Of a stretch of DNA of 64,000 nt, positions 24,644 through 43,800 are shown piece by piece. This stretch comes from Selaginella tamariscina (Eukaryota; Streptophyta; Lycopodiopsida; Selaginellales; Selaginellaceae). The position numbers and the translations under genes were made by a program. The notes below the pieces were generated by a model. It did no database searches. It saw only the letters and a list, made by a program, of their open reading frames with translations, and was not told where the DNA came from. The stretch is from positions 129,001 to 193,000 of the forward strand of contig PUQB01000406.1 in the NCBI GenBank assembly GCA_003024785.1. Reading direction: 5' to 3'. Each line of letters opens with the position of its first letter. The first letter of the stretch is position 1.

Positions 24644-25340
24644 CATTAATTATATGTAAATACTACTTTCAATAGAATTATCATTCACTTGTTATAATGC
24701 TAGACTTTAATGTAATATACATATCTATAATTGTGATATCTATTGTAGTTATGATTACAGCTACATTGTTGCAACAATTATATTATTTACACTGAATGTT
24801 ATATGAATTTAGAACATTTAATTAACTATATTTGTATTCAACATGTATATACACAATATTATTAAAATAAATGAAATAAAGAATCAATATATTAAGCATA
24901 TTAATGTATAAAAGCGGACTCTTATCTTACTATTAAAGATAGTGTTGTTAGTGGGCAGCACAGGTATCTTATGACACACCACCACCTTTTTTTTTAAGAA
25001 GAAAAACAGTTAAACTTTGCTTAGCAGTTATCTTTATGTGTGAAACAGTTACCTTTAAATTAATTGTTTTTTCCCTTGCTATACAAGGCATGTAGGATAT
25101 ACTGCTATGAAATTTACTACATGTGAATTTAGGCTTCTTTTTCTGAGGGTAACACAATAGCTACCTGCAGTTAGTTAAGTTCATCTTCCTGCAGTTTAAT
25201 ACCATATAGTGACTCTTTCTGGGCAAATTGAGGGCACATATACAAGATCTGTATACATATATATATGTTCGTGTATGTATATATGTGTATATGAAGATAG
25301 AAAGGCACTGTTTATCTTCCTGCAGTTTTTTTCTTTGAGG
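22640..25340. other. AT-rich intergenic region
   Basis: Long AT-rich sequence with CA runs at about 24,044-24,080 and 24,609-24,640 and a TG run near 23,850. A GC-richer patch at 24,110-24,270 may be an untranslated or regulatory stretch. No exon with support. Confidence 0.5.
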
Positions 25341-25347
25341 TGTAGAT

Positions 25348-26265
25348 ATGAGGATCAGGAAGCACTTATCGAGTATACACAGTACAGTCTTCAGGAAGAA
25401 CACAGGCATATACGCAACAAAGAATGGGGGAGAGAAGGAGACAGGTATGGGGCAAGAAATTGGGGATACCCACAACGTAGAATTGAAGACTGGTGTGTGC
25501 CCAATGGGGAATTCTTCATGTGAGGCGCCGCGAACACCCAATGTTTCGCTGCCCACAAGACCCAAGAGGACTAAACCCAATCCTTATCTCAAGAACAGGA
25601 GAGCTTGCATGTTCATCCAAGATCAGGTACTTTTTTCTCTACTGCAGTCTCTCTCTCTCTCTCTCTCTCTCGATGGGTAGTGGCCTTTCTTTAGCTGCAA
25701 GTTATAGAAGATAGATGGGATGAGTGCAGGAACAGGCTAAACAGGAGCAAGTTTTACGGGATGCATTGTATCGTTATCTGAGAGGTACATCGGTGTATTA
25801 CCTGTGAAGATTATATATATATAGTTCGATTTGTTGAATGTAGACTCCAAGACGTTGGGAAGCAAATACTGTGGAAGATTTCACTCCCAAGGTGTGTTGT
25901 GTGTGTGTGTGTGTGAGAGAGAGAGACATGCAAAATCTTAACTATACTGCAGTGGAAAGAGTGCATAGAACTAAAACTGCAGTATACAACAAAGTGATCT
26001 TAAAGGGGATACATATATGTGTGTGCAGGAACAGGCTAAAGATGTACAAGGTTTACCTGGTGAAGTGTTACCTGAGAAGAGGTAAGTGTGAAGGAGTATG
26101 TGTATGTATGTTCAAATACACACACACGCACACACACACACACTGAATTTGTTAAAGTGTAGGCAGGAACAAGGGCTCCAAGATCTTCGGAATGATGATC
26201 CAGTAAATACTCTGGAAGATTTCACTCCCGAGGTACGACAGAGTCATGTACATATTGTATGTATG

Positions 26266-26318
<53 letters not shown>

Positions 26319-26679
26319 CTGATGATCTGTGCTTAGCACTTATCTAATTTCCTCGAAGTTGGTGCGGTTGAAATAACTACATGAACTTCGCACACACACT
26401 ACTTAGCCGATGTACATCTTACATATATGTGTCGTGTGTGTGTGTGTGTGTGTGTGAGTGTGTGAGAGAGAGAGAGAGAGAGCTCTGATGATCTGTGGTT
26501 AGCACTTATCTAATTTCCTCGAAGTTGGTGCGGTTGAAATAACTACATGAACTTCGCACACACACTACTTAGCCGATGTACATCTTACATATATGTGTCG
26601 TGTGTGTGTGTGTGTGTGTGTAGTGCATGATATATAGAAATACTTTTACGATACGTAACTGCTGTAGATGGTTGTGGGT

Positions 26680-26721
<42 letters not shown>

Positions 26722-27902
26722 CATGCAACTATACACACACATCACACGTTCACAGGAGAAGGAAGTTGAGGAAAAGGAATCATGTGGGGGTTTGCAGGAA
26801 AATGGTACTCAGTTAGCAGATGAACATAACCACGGTAGTAAGTTTCATAAACTAAACATGTACACACACACACACACACGTATGTGTGAGTGTTACATAT
26901 ACATTCGTTATCTATATCTAGACTAAAATTTATCTGTGTTTGATAACGCGATATGTACGAATATGATATCAATATAGTTGAAGTACAAGGACCTACTAGT
27001 CTTTTAGAATACAAAACTTTAAGTTTTGGGATGTGTGCTTGTTTATTTATTATAAATTACTATAATCGACGTCGTGTGTGTGTGTGTTGGTTGTGTGTGG
27101 ACAGTATATATTGACTTACATAGAAAAGAGCATACCTCCTGCATGTTATATGTACAGTACATACGTATATACGACCGTACATTTATTTTATTAACATGGT
27201 TAGAGACAGAGAGACGTGCTATTACATTTATAAAACTACGGACATAGACGTGGACCTACCTTAGAGAACGTATACGTACCATAGAGAATATATATTATTA
27301 AACTCTAAGTTTCCTGTACCTACTGTATAGTCAAAGCTCGTGCTGTGTACACTTTCAAACCATACCTGTATGTATATATGTATGATATGCATATATATAG
27401 ATGTATATATATACGTTAACTCACCGTCCCTATCGTAAAAGCTCGGTACGCCGTGTCACACCTCTGCATACAGAATACATGCAGGTATGTATACCTGTAT
27501 GCGTAATGTACACACACACACACAACATGTACTTGTACATTCCAGACATGTATGTCTACATGTATATATATACATGTACAAAACTGTAAACGTATATCTA
27601 TGTTAAACTCTTAGACCAAAAAGTTTATCATTGTCCTTTCTATCTACTGTGCAGTAAGAGCTCACACACACGGGCACAGAGGCACGCATACACATATATG
27701 TTTATGCATGTGTATGTATGCAGAGAGGAAAAGGGCAAGAAGGGCGAACAGGAAGGCTACAGAGGGGAACGAGGAGGAGGAAGAAGGGAACCAATGCAGG
27801 AGAATGGACGGTAAAGGATGGGTGCCACGTAAGACACAGCCTGACTACAGCCTGTGTGATTATCACCTGGATAAGTTTAGGGAGACTAATCAACGCAACT
27901 GA
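25348..27902 (+). CDS. WRC-like zinc-binding protein, multi-exon, with duplicated exons
   Basis: First clear exon 25,348-25,624 starts MRIRKHLSSIHSTVFRKNTG and is basic (TRPKRTKPNPYLKNRR) before donor CAG|GTACTT. The last exon ends at 27,902 and holds QCRRMDGKGWVPRKTQPDYS then LCDYHLDKFR, which fits the Cys-Cys-Cys-His spacing of the plant WRC motif found in growth-regulating factors and a few chromatin proteins; the WRC tryptophans are only partly kept. Between them lie short Gln/Glu-rich exons: EQAKQEQV and NTVEDFTPK near 25,730-25,890, and again EQAKDVQG, RQEQGLQDLRNDDPVNTLED at 26,029-26,232. An acidic exon (KEVEEKESCGGLQENG) lies near 26,756-26,840. Exon joins in the middle are tentative. 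Nuclear role likely by domain only. Confidence 0.5.
26315..26622. repeat. 166-bp tandem duplication in an intron of the WRC-like gene
   Basis: The block beginning AGCTCTGATGATCTGTG and running through TGAACTTCGCACACACACTA to the TG microsatellite occurs at 26,315 and 26,481 almost unchanged. Each copy ends in a (TG)n(GA)n compound microsatellite, so slippage or unequal exchange between microsatellites is the likely origin. Confidence 0.95.
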
Positions 27903-28131
27903 AGGCAGCTTTAATGAATAACCAGGAGCCTGTTAAGAAGACTCGTGTTAAGAGGAAGCTGTTAAGCTCGCTCCTTAATGTCTATTTAATACTTAGTATA
28001 TATTACTACTTAACGAGCATACACGCACAAACGTGCACAGATACATAATGCAATGTCCAAATCATAGAACAGCAGTGAGAAATTAAATATTAATGTCTGA
28101 AATATTATCAAGCTAATCTAATGTATATGGC

Positions 28132-30767
28132 CTACTTCACTGTATAAGTCGTGACACCTTCATGAAAGCCCGTTTCTAACCTTTGCAACCTCACAAGTAG
28201 TAATAGACAAGCCTTTTGCACTTGTGCAGCTGCACATGTAAATGAAAAAAATTAGCTAGCTCTCTGTGTGTGTGTGTGTGTGTATGTGTGAACGCACGCA
28301 CGCACATACACATTAAACAAAGTATATTTATACATACATCGAACGTATTTTATATTTGTATTGAAATGCCCGAAACTGGTGTTATTCCTCATTTAAGAGT
28401 TCATAAGACATATGATTACATACATTACACACACGTACAACTGTATAGCTACACGCGCGCTCGCAGAGTAACATATACCGTATGCCAACTGAGACAGATC
28501 GTCTGACTTCAAAATGGAAATGCCTTTTCTTGAACATAGCAAAAGATTCACCTTGGAGATAAATTCGTTAAGCACCTGAAATAAAAACACTTCAAAACAA
28601 AATCAACACCATTATGTCTAATTAATGCAATCAAAGTCATCCTTAAGTTACCTCAAGAGAGACTTGCCACTTTAGCCATGATGGTGCAGCGTTAAACTCT
28701 TCCGTAGTAACGGGTTCAATATGTACCGTTGCATCTGTGTAAGCGTATCCCATAATACATGCATATACACAATACCAGAATGCACATTGAAATCTATATT
28801 ATGTATATCGTCTTATACAATCAACCTATATCGTTGATATCTACAGAGTATGTGATAGACTAACAGTTACACTTCACGCACAACCTCATCTAGTAGATTT
28901 ACAAATCACTTATATACATATCGGAATCGAATTAACGCAATGTTTTACACACCTGAGACTTTAAGCAGGCTACTTGGGTCTTCTTCAGCTTTTCCATTGT
29001 TCTCAGGGTAACCAATATTCCTTCTCCGAGGCTGCTGTACCAGAGATAATATACATCATCATTAGTAACACCTATATATAATCTATACACGAAGTTTTAT
29101 GCGATTATATATACACGCATGTCCATTATTACTATATAGCATACCTGTATGAAACGTCACTTGTCTCAAATTGTGGCAAAGTGTATTCTCGTGGCTTAAC
29201 GTCTCGAACCGTTTCGGCAGATTCTGAGGACTCCATCAAATAAAACAAGACGCATGCAAAACACACGCACAAAAGGGCTGTGTAATACCTGTATATGTGC
29301 GTGCACCTGTCTCTAGGTATGTGCCTATATCTTTCTCTCTTTCTACAGAGACACAGAAAAACATAGTCATGTATGTGTAAGTGAAGATATGAAAGTTTTC
29401 ATACCTTTATTGGAAAGTGCCGCAAGGCTTGATGCCGATAAACCAAGATCCTTCAAGCTCAGAGCCTCTAAATACCTGTACTAAGTCAAGGAAAGCTTGC
29501 AAATTGAGAGAGAGAGAGAGAGAGATTTCTGGATACGGAGAGAGAGCCAGTAGACGGCTTCCCATCAGGCTCATGCAGATACGCAGGCTTCACATCATCG
29601 TCTTCTGTTTCTTCAGCAATAATCTAGATTACATTAGTTAAACTCAGTGGATATCTTATCCATCACACACATACAAAAACATTAGTAATGCACCTTTGTT
29701 TGGTTGTATCCGTATCGCTGAAGATGCTTCTCTAGTACTTGAATATCTTGGTCATTCTGTTTAAAGAGCTCGTTACAATGCCCAAGTAGCTCTTGAAATG
29801 AGACAGTTCCCATGCTAATTGTTTTGAGAGACTCGAGCATGCTTGTGACTGCCGTAACCTTTCCATTTAGCTGCTCCAGGAACGCAGAATCTAGAAAATA
29901 GGTAGAGAGTGTATGTGTGTGTAACACAATAAAACTTGAAACCTAATGGGGTTTTCAAGTACTTTTAAGGAAGATTAACATTTAGCTCAGAATAACGATT
30001 TAATTCCCAATTTTCTCAGTTATCTCTGTGTGTGTGTGTGTGTGTGTAGATCATATTTTATGTAGATTTAAGTTACTGGTACTTTGTGGTGTAATAGTGG
30101 CTGGTGAATATGTGTACATATGGGGAAAGACCTAGCTGGCTACACAGAATCTAGACAATGTAGGTACTATTTTTTTCCTTCTGTATGGCAGATATTTATG
30201 ACCTTATATATGAAAGAGTTGCCTTCCACAAATCTATGTTAATGTAGTATATATCGTCGCGTTGTACATTTGATGTTAATAAGTATATGTGGTGAATAAA
30301 AATATTATGTAGAATACAGATTTAAGTAATGGTATTTGTGGTTTTCAGCAGAAGCTTTCCTATATATATATATATATATTATTATATATTATATATATAT
30401 ATATATATTACATATGTTCGTTGTACACACACACGTTAAATGTGTGTGTGCGCGTGCGCGTGTGTCACGGCAGAATCTAGTTCTTTAAGTTTCTCTGTAC
30501 TGGGTTCTGAAATGTATAGATTTAAGAAGAAATGAAGCTAATTAACAGCAGAATCGAGACAATGTAGGTCTTTCTTGCTCTGGTTCGATCAAAACAAGAG
30601 AGAGAGAGAGGAGAGGAGAGAGAGAGAGAGAGAGATTACTTACTGGATTTATTGGCGCCAGGAGCAGGCGCCTGACCGATTCTTGTTCGAAGATCTGTGC
30701 AATGCGTCTCCAGCCGCGAGCAGAAGCTCCTGAGCTCCGTGCAGAAGTGGCGCGCACTCTCCTCCAT
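28132..30767 (-). CDS. SKA3-like spindle/kinetochore-associated protein
   Basis: Exons: 30,644-30,767; 29,694-29,890; one ending at 29,623; 29,405-29,475; 29,145-29,223; 28,953-29,034; 28,652-28,734; 28,479-28,575; 28,132-28,229 (stop TAG). N-terminus MEESARHFCTELRSFCSRLE is followed by a coiled-coil region, LNGKVTAVTSMLESLKTISM, then GTVSFQELLGHCNEL, which is the conserved core I associate with plant SKA3. The middle has ALSLKDLGLSASSLAALSN; the C-terminal domain has TTEEFNAAPSWLKW, LNEFISKVNLLL and LLLLVRLQRLETGF. In the family this protein couples kinetochores to microtubules. Two joins (29,475/29,5xx and 29,145/29,034) are off by one base, suggesting small sequence errors. Family assignment is from memory of motif layout, so moderate. 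Confidence 0.65.
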
Positions 30768-30779
30768 TCTCTGAGCCCT

Positions 30780-31840
30780 AAATTTTTGAAAGCCCTGAGG
30801 TTAGTCTTAATTAAACTCCAAGGGAATATTCTTTAATTTTACTGTTAATTATTTTTAAACATGTCTTATGATAATTTTTATTTTATTTTAACTTTTAGAA
30901 AATTAAAATTTGAGGAACATATTAATAATTTAAGTTGCTTATAGCCTTAAACACAACAACATCAATTTATATCCATATATTTTGTTAAATACATTTCAAT
31001 AGACAAATTACTTACACAAACAATTATACATAAAAACACACACACACACACACACACCACACACAAATGTAAAACATATAATTGCTATATATAATACACA
31101 CAAATGCACCACGTTCGCATTAAGCATTAACTTATAGATAGTTTTGTGTAAATATAATGTAATAAAAGGTTTCAAAGTTATGATTTAAAAATAAAAAACA
31201 GGACAATAAATAAAATTTAAACTATCGTACATACGTATTCATATTTTACATAACATTATATGTGTGTGTGTGTGTGTGTGCATATAAAATATTTATAATA
31301 TATTTTACATGTATGTGTAAAGTATTGTATACATATACACATAATATATACAGGGTCGCAGCCAGGAAAAGGAGACTAGCAAGTCAGAATAGTCGTATTT
31401 AATAATTATTTATGTTTAAAAATTTACCACTTAAATAATAATTTTAATGTATTTATAATTATTTATGACTTAATTATCAGTTTTTTTTTTAATAATTTTA
31501 CAAGTGATTTTTTAGCATTTGTAATTTAAACTTAATTTTAAAACATAATATACATACTAAATAATTTAGTAATTGACCTAACCCTAGAATTGCCCTAACC
31601 CATAATATTTATCATAAAAGTATAAATTAGAATATTCTTTAAAGGTTATTCCAAAAAGGATAGATCTATAATTAAGGAGGGCACCCTAATATTGGAAGTC
31701 TTGCAGCTTGTGGAGATTAGAGATAGCTCAGGTGTTTGCCTAATAAGTAAGCTCATGAATATATACCTTAATGTTTAAGCTTCCACAAAGCTGTTCATAA
31801 TTAATTTGTTATTCAGGTACTTGATTCTCATATTTTGGTG
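30780..31840. other. AT-rich spacer
   Basis: Upstream of the SKA3-like start. Contains CA runs at 31,037-31,060, a TG run at 31,261-31,281 and AT-rich filler. No gene seen. Confidence 0.5.
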
Positions 31841-31842
31841 TT

Positions 31843-33129
31843 TATGGCACACGACGGTTCTTCACAGGAAGTAAGTCAAGCTCCTTGTATGCCTTGTCGT
31901 GCTTCAACACCAAAAATGAGAAAAGGCCATCCACAACACTTCCTCCTTCAAACGCAGAGCGGAAAGACGCTCGTCTAATTCTTCCTTTTGTACGAGAAAG
32001 GAATGTTTTAGATCAAAGTTTAAAGATTGGCGGAAATGTAAACCAGAGGTTCTTTTTCACATCTTAAGGAACTACATTGACCCTGTATGACAGCAGCGGT
32101 AGCTACATATAAGCATGCACAAGACGGAGAGATGCGTGCACGACCTGTGATTTCTCATTTGTTTCCACTTATTTGGCAACTCGTTCCTCGTGGGAGAATG
32201 TTAGAGAAATATATGCCAACTAAAGATGATGCACTTACACTAGGTTTTGATGCTTTCTCCCTTAAACACCTACATCAAGAGGACCACCTAGAGCAAGGGG
32301 ACCAGGGAGAAGAGGAAAGGAGAAGCAAAGTACCACGTTTAGAAGAAGCACAAGATTCAGTATTTAGTTTATATGAGAATATGCATGAAAAAGGAGCTTT
32401 GGATTTCTCATTTAGTGGTAAGTTAGTGACCACATCAGAAGATGTGTGGAAGCTATTAATGGATGGAAAGGATGATAAGTTGGGGAAAGAAGGAAGATGG
32501 TCAGATGTAGTTGTATGGCAACTCCTTAGTTATGGTGCTTTGTATGGACTTGACAATGCCAAGAAGGGTAGACTTAACATTTTACATCTGGCAGGGATGC
32601 AGTTGGGTGTTTTGCAATGGCACAGCTTCATGTATATGGTGCTATTGAAGTAAAGAAAGGGAAAATTACAAATGAGGGTTTTAAAACTTATAAGTTGCAA
32701 GAGAAATTTTATATTCAAACAATGGAACAGTGTAGTCCTTACTGTGTTACTAAGGCAAGAAGCAAGAAAGAATTGCAAGAGGATTTGAACATGGCTAAGA
32801 AAGAGGTTGAGAACAGAGTTAGGGATGCAAAGTTCTTAGATGGATGGTATATAGTGGGTGATATATATTGATAAGGAACCAGTTCAGTGGGATGGTTTTG
32901 ATAGTAACCACCTAGCTATATAGCTGAAACTATGTTTGTGGTGGAGTACCTTTTAGAAGTTTTGGTGGGAAGGGAAACGCGATTGTGGACGATTGCTGAT
33001 GTAGATGAGATTTACAAAGCTAACAAGGAGAAGAACTCTAGGGATGAGCATTACCAAGTACTTCAATCTTGGGCACTAGATCATTTTCATGAGTGGGTGC
33101 AAAAATTCAACAGGCACCACCTGGTTTAA
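31843..33129 (+). pseudogene. Unassigned intronless coding remnant
   Basis: Long open pieces in shifting frames: from 32,087 a 188-codon frame with LEKYMPTKDDALTLGFDAFS, a Glu/Arg-rich stretch and VVVWQLLSYGALYGL; from 32,617 another with IEVKKGKITNEGFKTYKLQE; from 32,932 a third ending WVQKFNRHHLV at 33,129. Frame changes at about 32,610 and 32,870 without splice sites suggest a broken single-exon gene. An ATG at 31,843 (MAHDGSSQEVSQAPCMPCRA) may be the original start. No family recognised; the lack of introns in an intron-rich neighbourhood suggests a retrocopy or transposon-carried gene. TTTAGGG-like repeats follow immediately. Confidence 0.45.
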
Positions 33130-33155
33130 GGTTTAGGGTTTAGGGATTTAGGTTT
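33126..33155 (+). repeat. Short interstitial TTTAGGG-type telomere motif
   Basis: AAGGTTTAGGGTTTAGGGAT, with a further TTTAGGT, follows the stop of the unassigned frame. Two perfect plant telomere units flanked by degenerate ones. Confidence 0.7.
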
Positions 33156-33159
33156 ACAT

Positions 33160-33948
33160 AGATATAAATTTATATAGCATAAATTTTCTTGAATAACTAG
33201 TGTTACTAAATTGATACATTTTTTATTTATATTTATAATCTTAAACATGCTGACCAAATAATCATAAACACAATGTGTGTGTGTATAAATAATATGAACT
33301 CACCAATCTCTTGTGATACAGAACATATGTTCAGTAGCTTATATATGTTAACCTAGTTTTACTTTTTTAAATTATAAACATTAATGTTCATTGATCAAAG
33401 ATCTAATGGAAATTTTCGATTATATATTTTAATATTTTAAATAATTTGTAATTATTATATTTTGTATGGTTTTATTTATTTATGTTTAAGCTTAAACTGA
33501 TAAACGTTTTATATTATATATGCACGCACTGATTTATATATATATTAATATATAGTATTTAATTATTGTATTTGATTCAAAACGTGAAATACAAAAATAC
33601 ATTACGGATGTATATGTGGCTACACGAGTAGAACGTATTATATGCAACAATACAAAACATGTATATTTTATATGCCTCTTTTATATACATGTGGGGTCAT
33701 TTATTGGTGTTATTACGAGTCATGCATATGTGTGTGTGTGTGTGTGCATACATGGATAAAGCGAGCATAATTGAAGCCTGTAGAAAGTTTAGTTTGCAAA
33801 TCACACACACACACGCACACAATTTACTACAAAATAACATACATTCAAAACATATAGCACACACACATGAGCGAGAGAGGGAGCATGAACGTGCGAACGG
33901 GCCGCCCGTTTCATCTACCTAGCAATTATATGTTCATACCAGGCAAAT
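33160..33948. other. Spacer downstream of BRCA1
   Basis: AT-rich, with CA/TG microsatellites. No gene seen. Contains the probable BRCA1 3' untranslated region. Confidence 0.5.
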
Positions 33949-39984
<6,036 letters not shown>

Positions 39985-40879
39985 GTATGAACCCTAGATC
40001 CAAAGCGCTAAACTCTATGAACATGCAAAGCGGGAAAGAGCCCTGTTTTCGGCGGGAATTGTTTATAATTTTAGGGCTTTAGAATATATTCATTTTTTAT
40101 TTAACCTATATATTATTAAGAAAATATGTTAATAAAAATGAACCGTTGGATGTTTAACTATCGAATGTGCTTTTATACTTCAGAATATGCTTCTCTAAAT
40201 TTCAATTTCAAAATTTTAGGGCTCATAGAATGATTTTACCAGTGGCGGCAGCATGGAGAGAGAGATAGGTAGGTGTGTGTGTATGTATGTAAACTTGTTT
40301 AAGTATTTACAATGATAAATTATAAATATTTACATATATCTTGATGTAAAACTTCATAGATTTCAAAATTAAAAAGTAAAAAACATTTTTAAAAATTAAT
40401 AAAAATTTATAATAAGTTGTATTTATTATATTTAGATCCAAAATATAACTTATTAAACATATATCACAATATAATAAAAATATTCCATGTTTTATTATGA
40501 TAATTTTTTTAATACTTAATAAACTTCAATTATTTCATTTGCAATATATTATCAATTGAAAATATATTTTACTTAATATTGCTATTTTAAAAGTCAAAAT
40601 ATTATATAATTAAAGTTTTTTAAGGATATATATGTAAATTTAATTTTTTTAAAGAGGTATATATGTAAATATAAACTTATAGGGATATATATATAAATAT
40701 AATAAATTTAAGGCGTATAAATATAATTTTCCTTAGTTTTTATATTGTACATTGTATTGGAAGCGTATGCATAGCACGTACATTTCCAAGAAATGAATAT
40801 TTAATTATGAGCAAACGTTAATATACGTATTATGCAGCAAAAGACTATCTTGTAAATATATTTGTGACTGTATAAAATC

Positions 40880-43800
40880 TATTAGGTCTTTAAAATAAAA
40901 TAGATTTAAAACTTAAAAGTTTATAAACCTTAAAAAAGCCTAAACATAAAGTATAATTAGTTCTTATTTTGTAATTTCAATTAAGTTTTTCAAATTAAAA
41001 TTTAGTATAAACTTTAAAGTTTGTTTTCAATATTTTATATAATAATTTTAAAATAATTGTAAACCTTAAAACCCCTAAAGATAAAGTAGAATTTGCCATT
41101 GCATTACAAAAAATTTAAAATAAAAACATGGTATAAATTTAACTTCAAAATCCTAACCACAAAGAATAATTACTTATTGCATCCTAAATTCACCTAAGTC
41201 TTTAAATAAATATTTGGTTTAAAACATTGTTTTGAACTTTTAATAAAAATAAATTTTAAATTCTAATTTAAAACTTTATTATAAAACTTAAAACCCTAAG
41301 CACAATATAATTGGTTATTGCGTTGCATTTAAATTAACTTTTTTTAAGTTTTTTAAATAATAATTTGGTATCAATTTTAAAATTTATTTTGAACTTTTAA
41401 TATTAATAAGTTTAAATTTTTAAAAATTAATTACAATCTATTGCAATGCAGTTACAATTGTTCTTTTAGAATAAAGATTTAGTAAAAAATTTAAAAGTTC
41501 AATTGAAATTTTTGATGTTAATTAAGTTGAAAAATCTAAAATAAAAATTTGTATAAACTTTAAAAGTTTGTTTTCATATTCACTTCAATTTTTAAAATAA
41601 AATAAGATTCATTTAAATTATTTATCTTAATAAATTTAAAAACTTTAAAATTTATTATAAATACTTACATACCCTAAATACAAGTGTATTTTGTTATTAA
41701 AATTTAAATTTATAAATGTCTTATTTTTTTCTTGAAAATTTGATATTAATAAATTTCATTTTCTTTAAAATATTTTACCATCTGCAAACTAATGATCAAA
41801 CGGAGAGGGTGAACTGACAAGTTAAGACTATCTCAGATGCTAGTAAACTTCAATTACTTACATATTTTAACTTCTTTAATCCCAACTCTTGACACAGTTC
41901 TTCAGTTGTAATAAATAAACACTAAAAATGTAAAGTGTAATTCATTATTTCATTATGATTAAAATCAAAATTCATAAAAGTCTTTAATATAAAAATTTGA
42001 TAAAAAATGTGAAATTCTGTTTTGAACTTTTTATAGTAAATATAATTAATTCTTACTTCATAATTAAAATTAAAACTCACTTAGTCATTATAGAATTTAA
42101 AAGTTGATTTTGAAATTGTGATATTAATAAATTTTAAATATTAAAAACTTACTTAAAACCTTAAACATAATGTGTAATTCATTATTACATCGTAATTAAA
42201 ATGAAAATTCATCCAAATCTTATAAATAAATTTTTAAATGAACTTTCATTATTAATAGATTTAAAATTATTTATTATAAAAGTTTATTATAAACTTGTAA
42301 AACCATTAAATCTAAAGTGTAATTAATTATAACATAGAGTTAAATTTAAAATTCATTTAAGTTTTCTTTTTAAAATATTTAGTATGAATTTTAAAAGTCA
42401 TTTTTGAATTTTAATATAATAAGTTTTAAATTTTATAAATCATTAAAAACCTTAAGTAACATATTGCATTGTAATTAAAATTTAAAATTTATATGAGTTT
42501 TTAAAATAACCATTTAGCATAAGATCTTTTGACATTAATAAATAAAAAATTTTAAAATTTTATTATAAAACCCTTAAATTCTCTTAAAGTATAATTGGTT
42601 AATATCTTTAATTCTTTATACATATGTTTATTTATTTAAGATAAAATATAAATAAAGATTTAATTTAAGACTTTAAATTTATAAAGTATATGTATAAATT
42701 TAGATTTGAATGTATAATTTTTTTTTTATCAACTTTCGAATTATTATTTATGTCATTTCTAATTGCAATACAAATTGTAACTAAAAACACACACATTAAA
42801 TTTTTTTTTAAAAAATGTTATGATGAAAAATGATATATTATAAAACAATAAGATGTTATGAAAATGAAATTATTGCCAAAAATATTAAAGAAAAAAACAA
42901 AAAATAAAAATAATTAAACATATAAACATTTTTAATTCTATATTTAATCAAAGATGATTAATTATTTTTATTTTTTGTTTATTTATTAAATATTCTTGGC
43001 AATAATTTCATTTTCATAACATTTTATTTTTTTATAATATAGAATATTTCATCATGACTCATTTTTCTTCTTTTTATTTAATGTGTGTGCCTTTAATTAT
43101 AATTTATATATTTTTATTTATAATTTATGTTATAATGTTTAATGTGTGTGTTTTTAATTATAAGTTGTGTTGTAATTAAGAATGACATAAATAATAATTT
43201 AAAAGTTGATAAAGAGATTTATACACTTAAATCTAAATTTAATGATACGTTTTATAATTTTAAAATTTTAAATTAAACACTTTATTTATATTTAATCAAT
43301 TTTTTCATGTGTGGTCAATTGATCAAAATAATTTAATATGAATTTTAAAAGTTCGTTTTGAAAATTATACAATTGTGTTTAAGGTGTCTCCATGTGTTTA
43401 TAATAAATTTTTAATATTTAAATTTATTAATAAATTTTTTGTTATGGCATTGTAATTAAAATTAAAAAATCATTTATTAAGTTATTTAAATAAAAAATTT
43501 GAATGAAATTTAACAATTCATTTTGAATTTTATTATTAATAAATTTTAATTTTAAAACATTTATCATAAACTCATAAAACATTAAATCAAAGTGTAATTG
43601 ACTATTGCATGAAAATTAAATTTAAAATTCACATTAGTTTTTCATTTTAAGAATGAACCTTAAAAGTTCATTTTAAAATTTGATATTAATAAATTTAAAA
43701 TTTTAAAAACTTATTATAAACTATTAAGAACCTTAGAAACTAAGTTATTCCATTATAATAAAAATTCAAATTTCATGTAATTTAAATTCTTTAATTTAGT

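Noticed and set aside
33126-33155. True telomere or chromosome end
   Set aside because: Only two or three units, followed by ordinary AT-rich sequence and genes.
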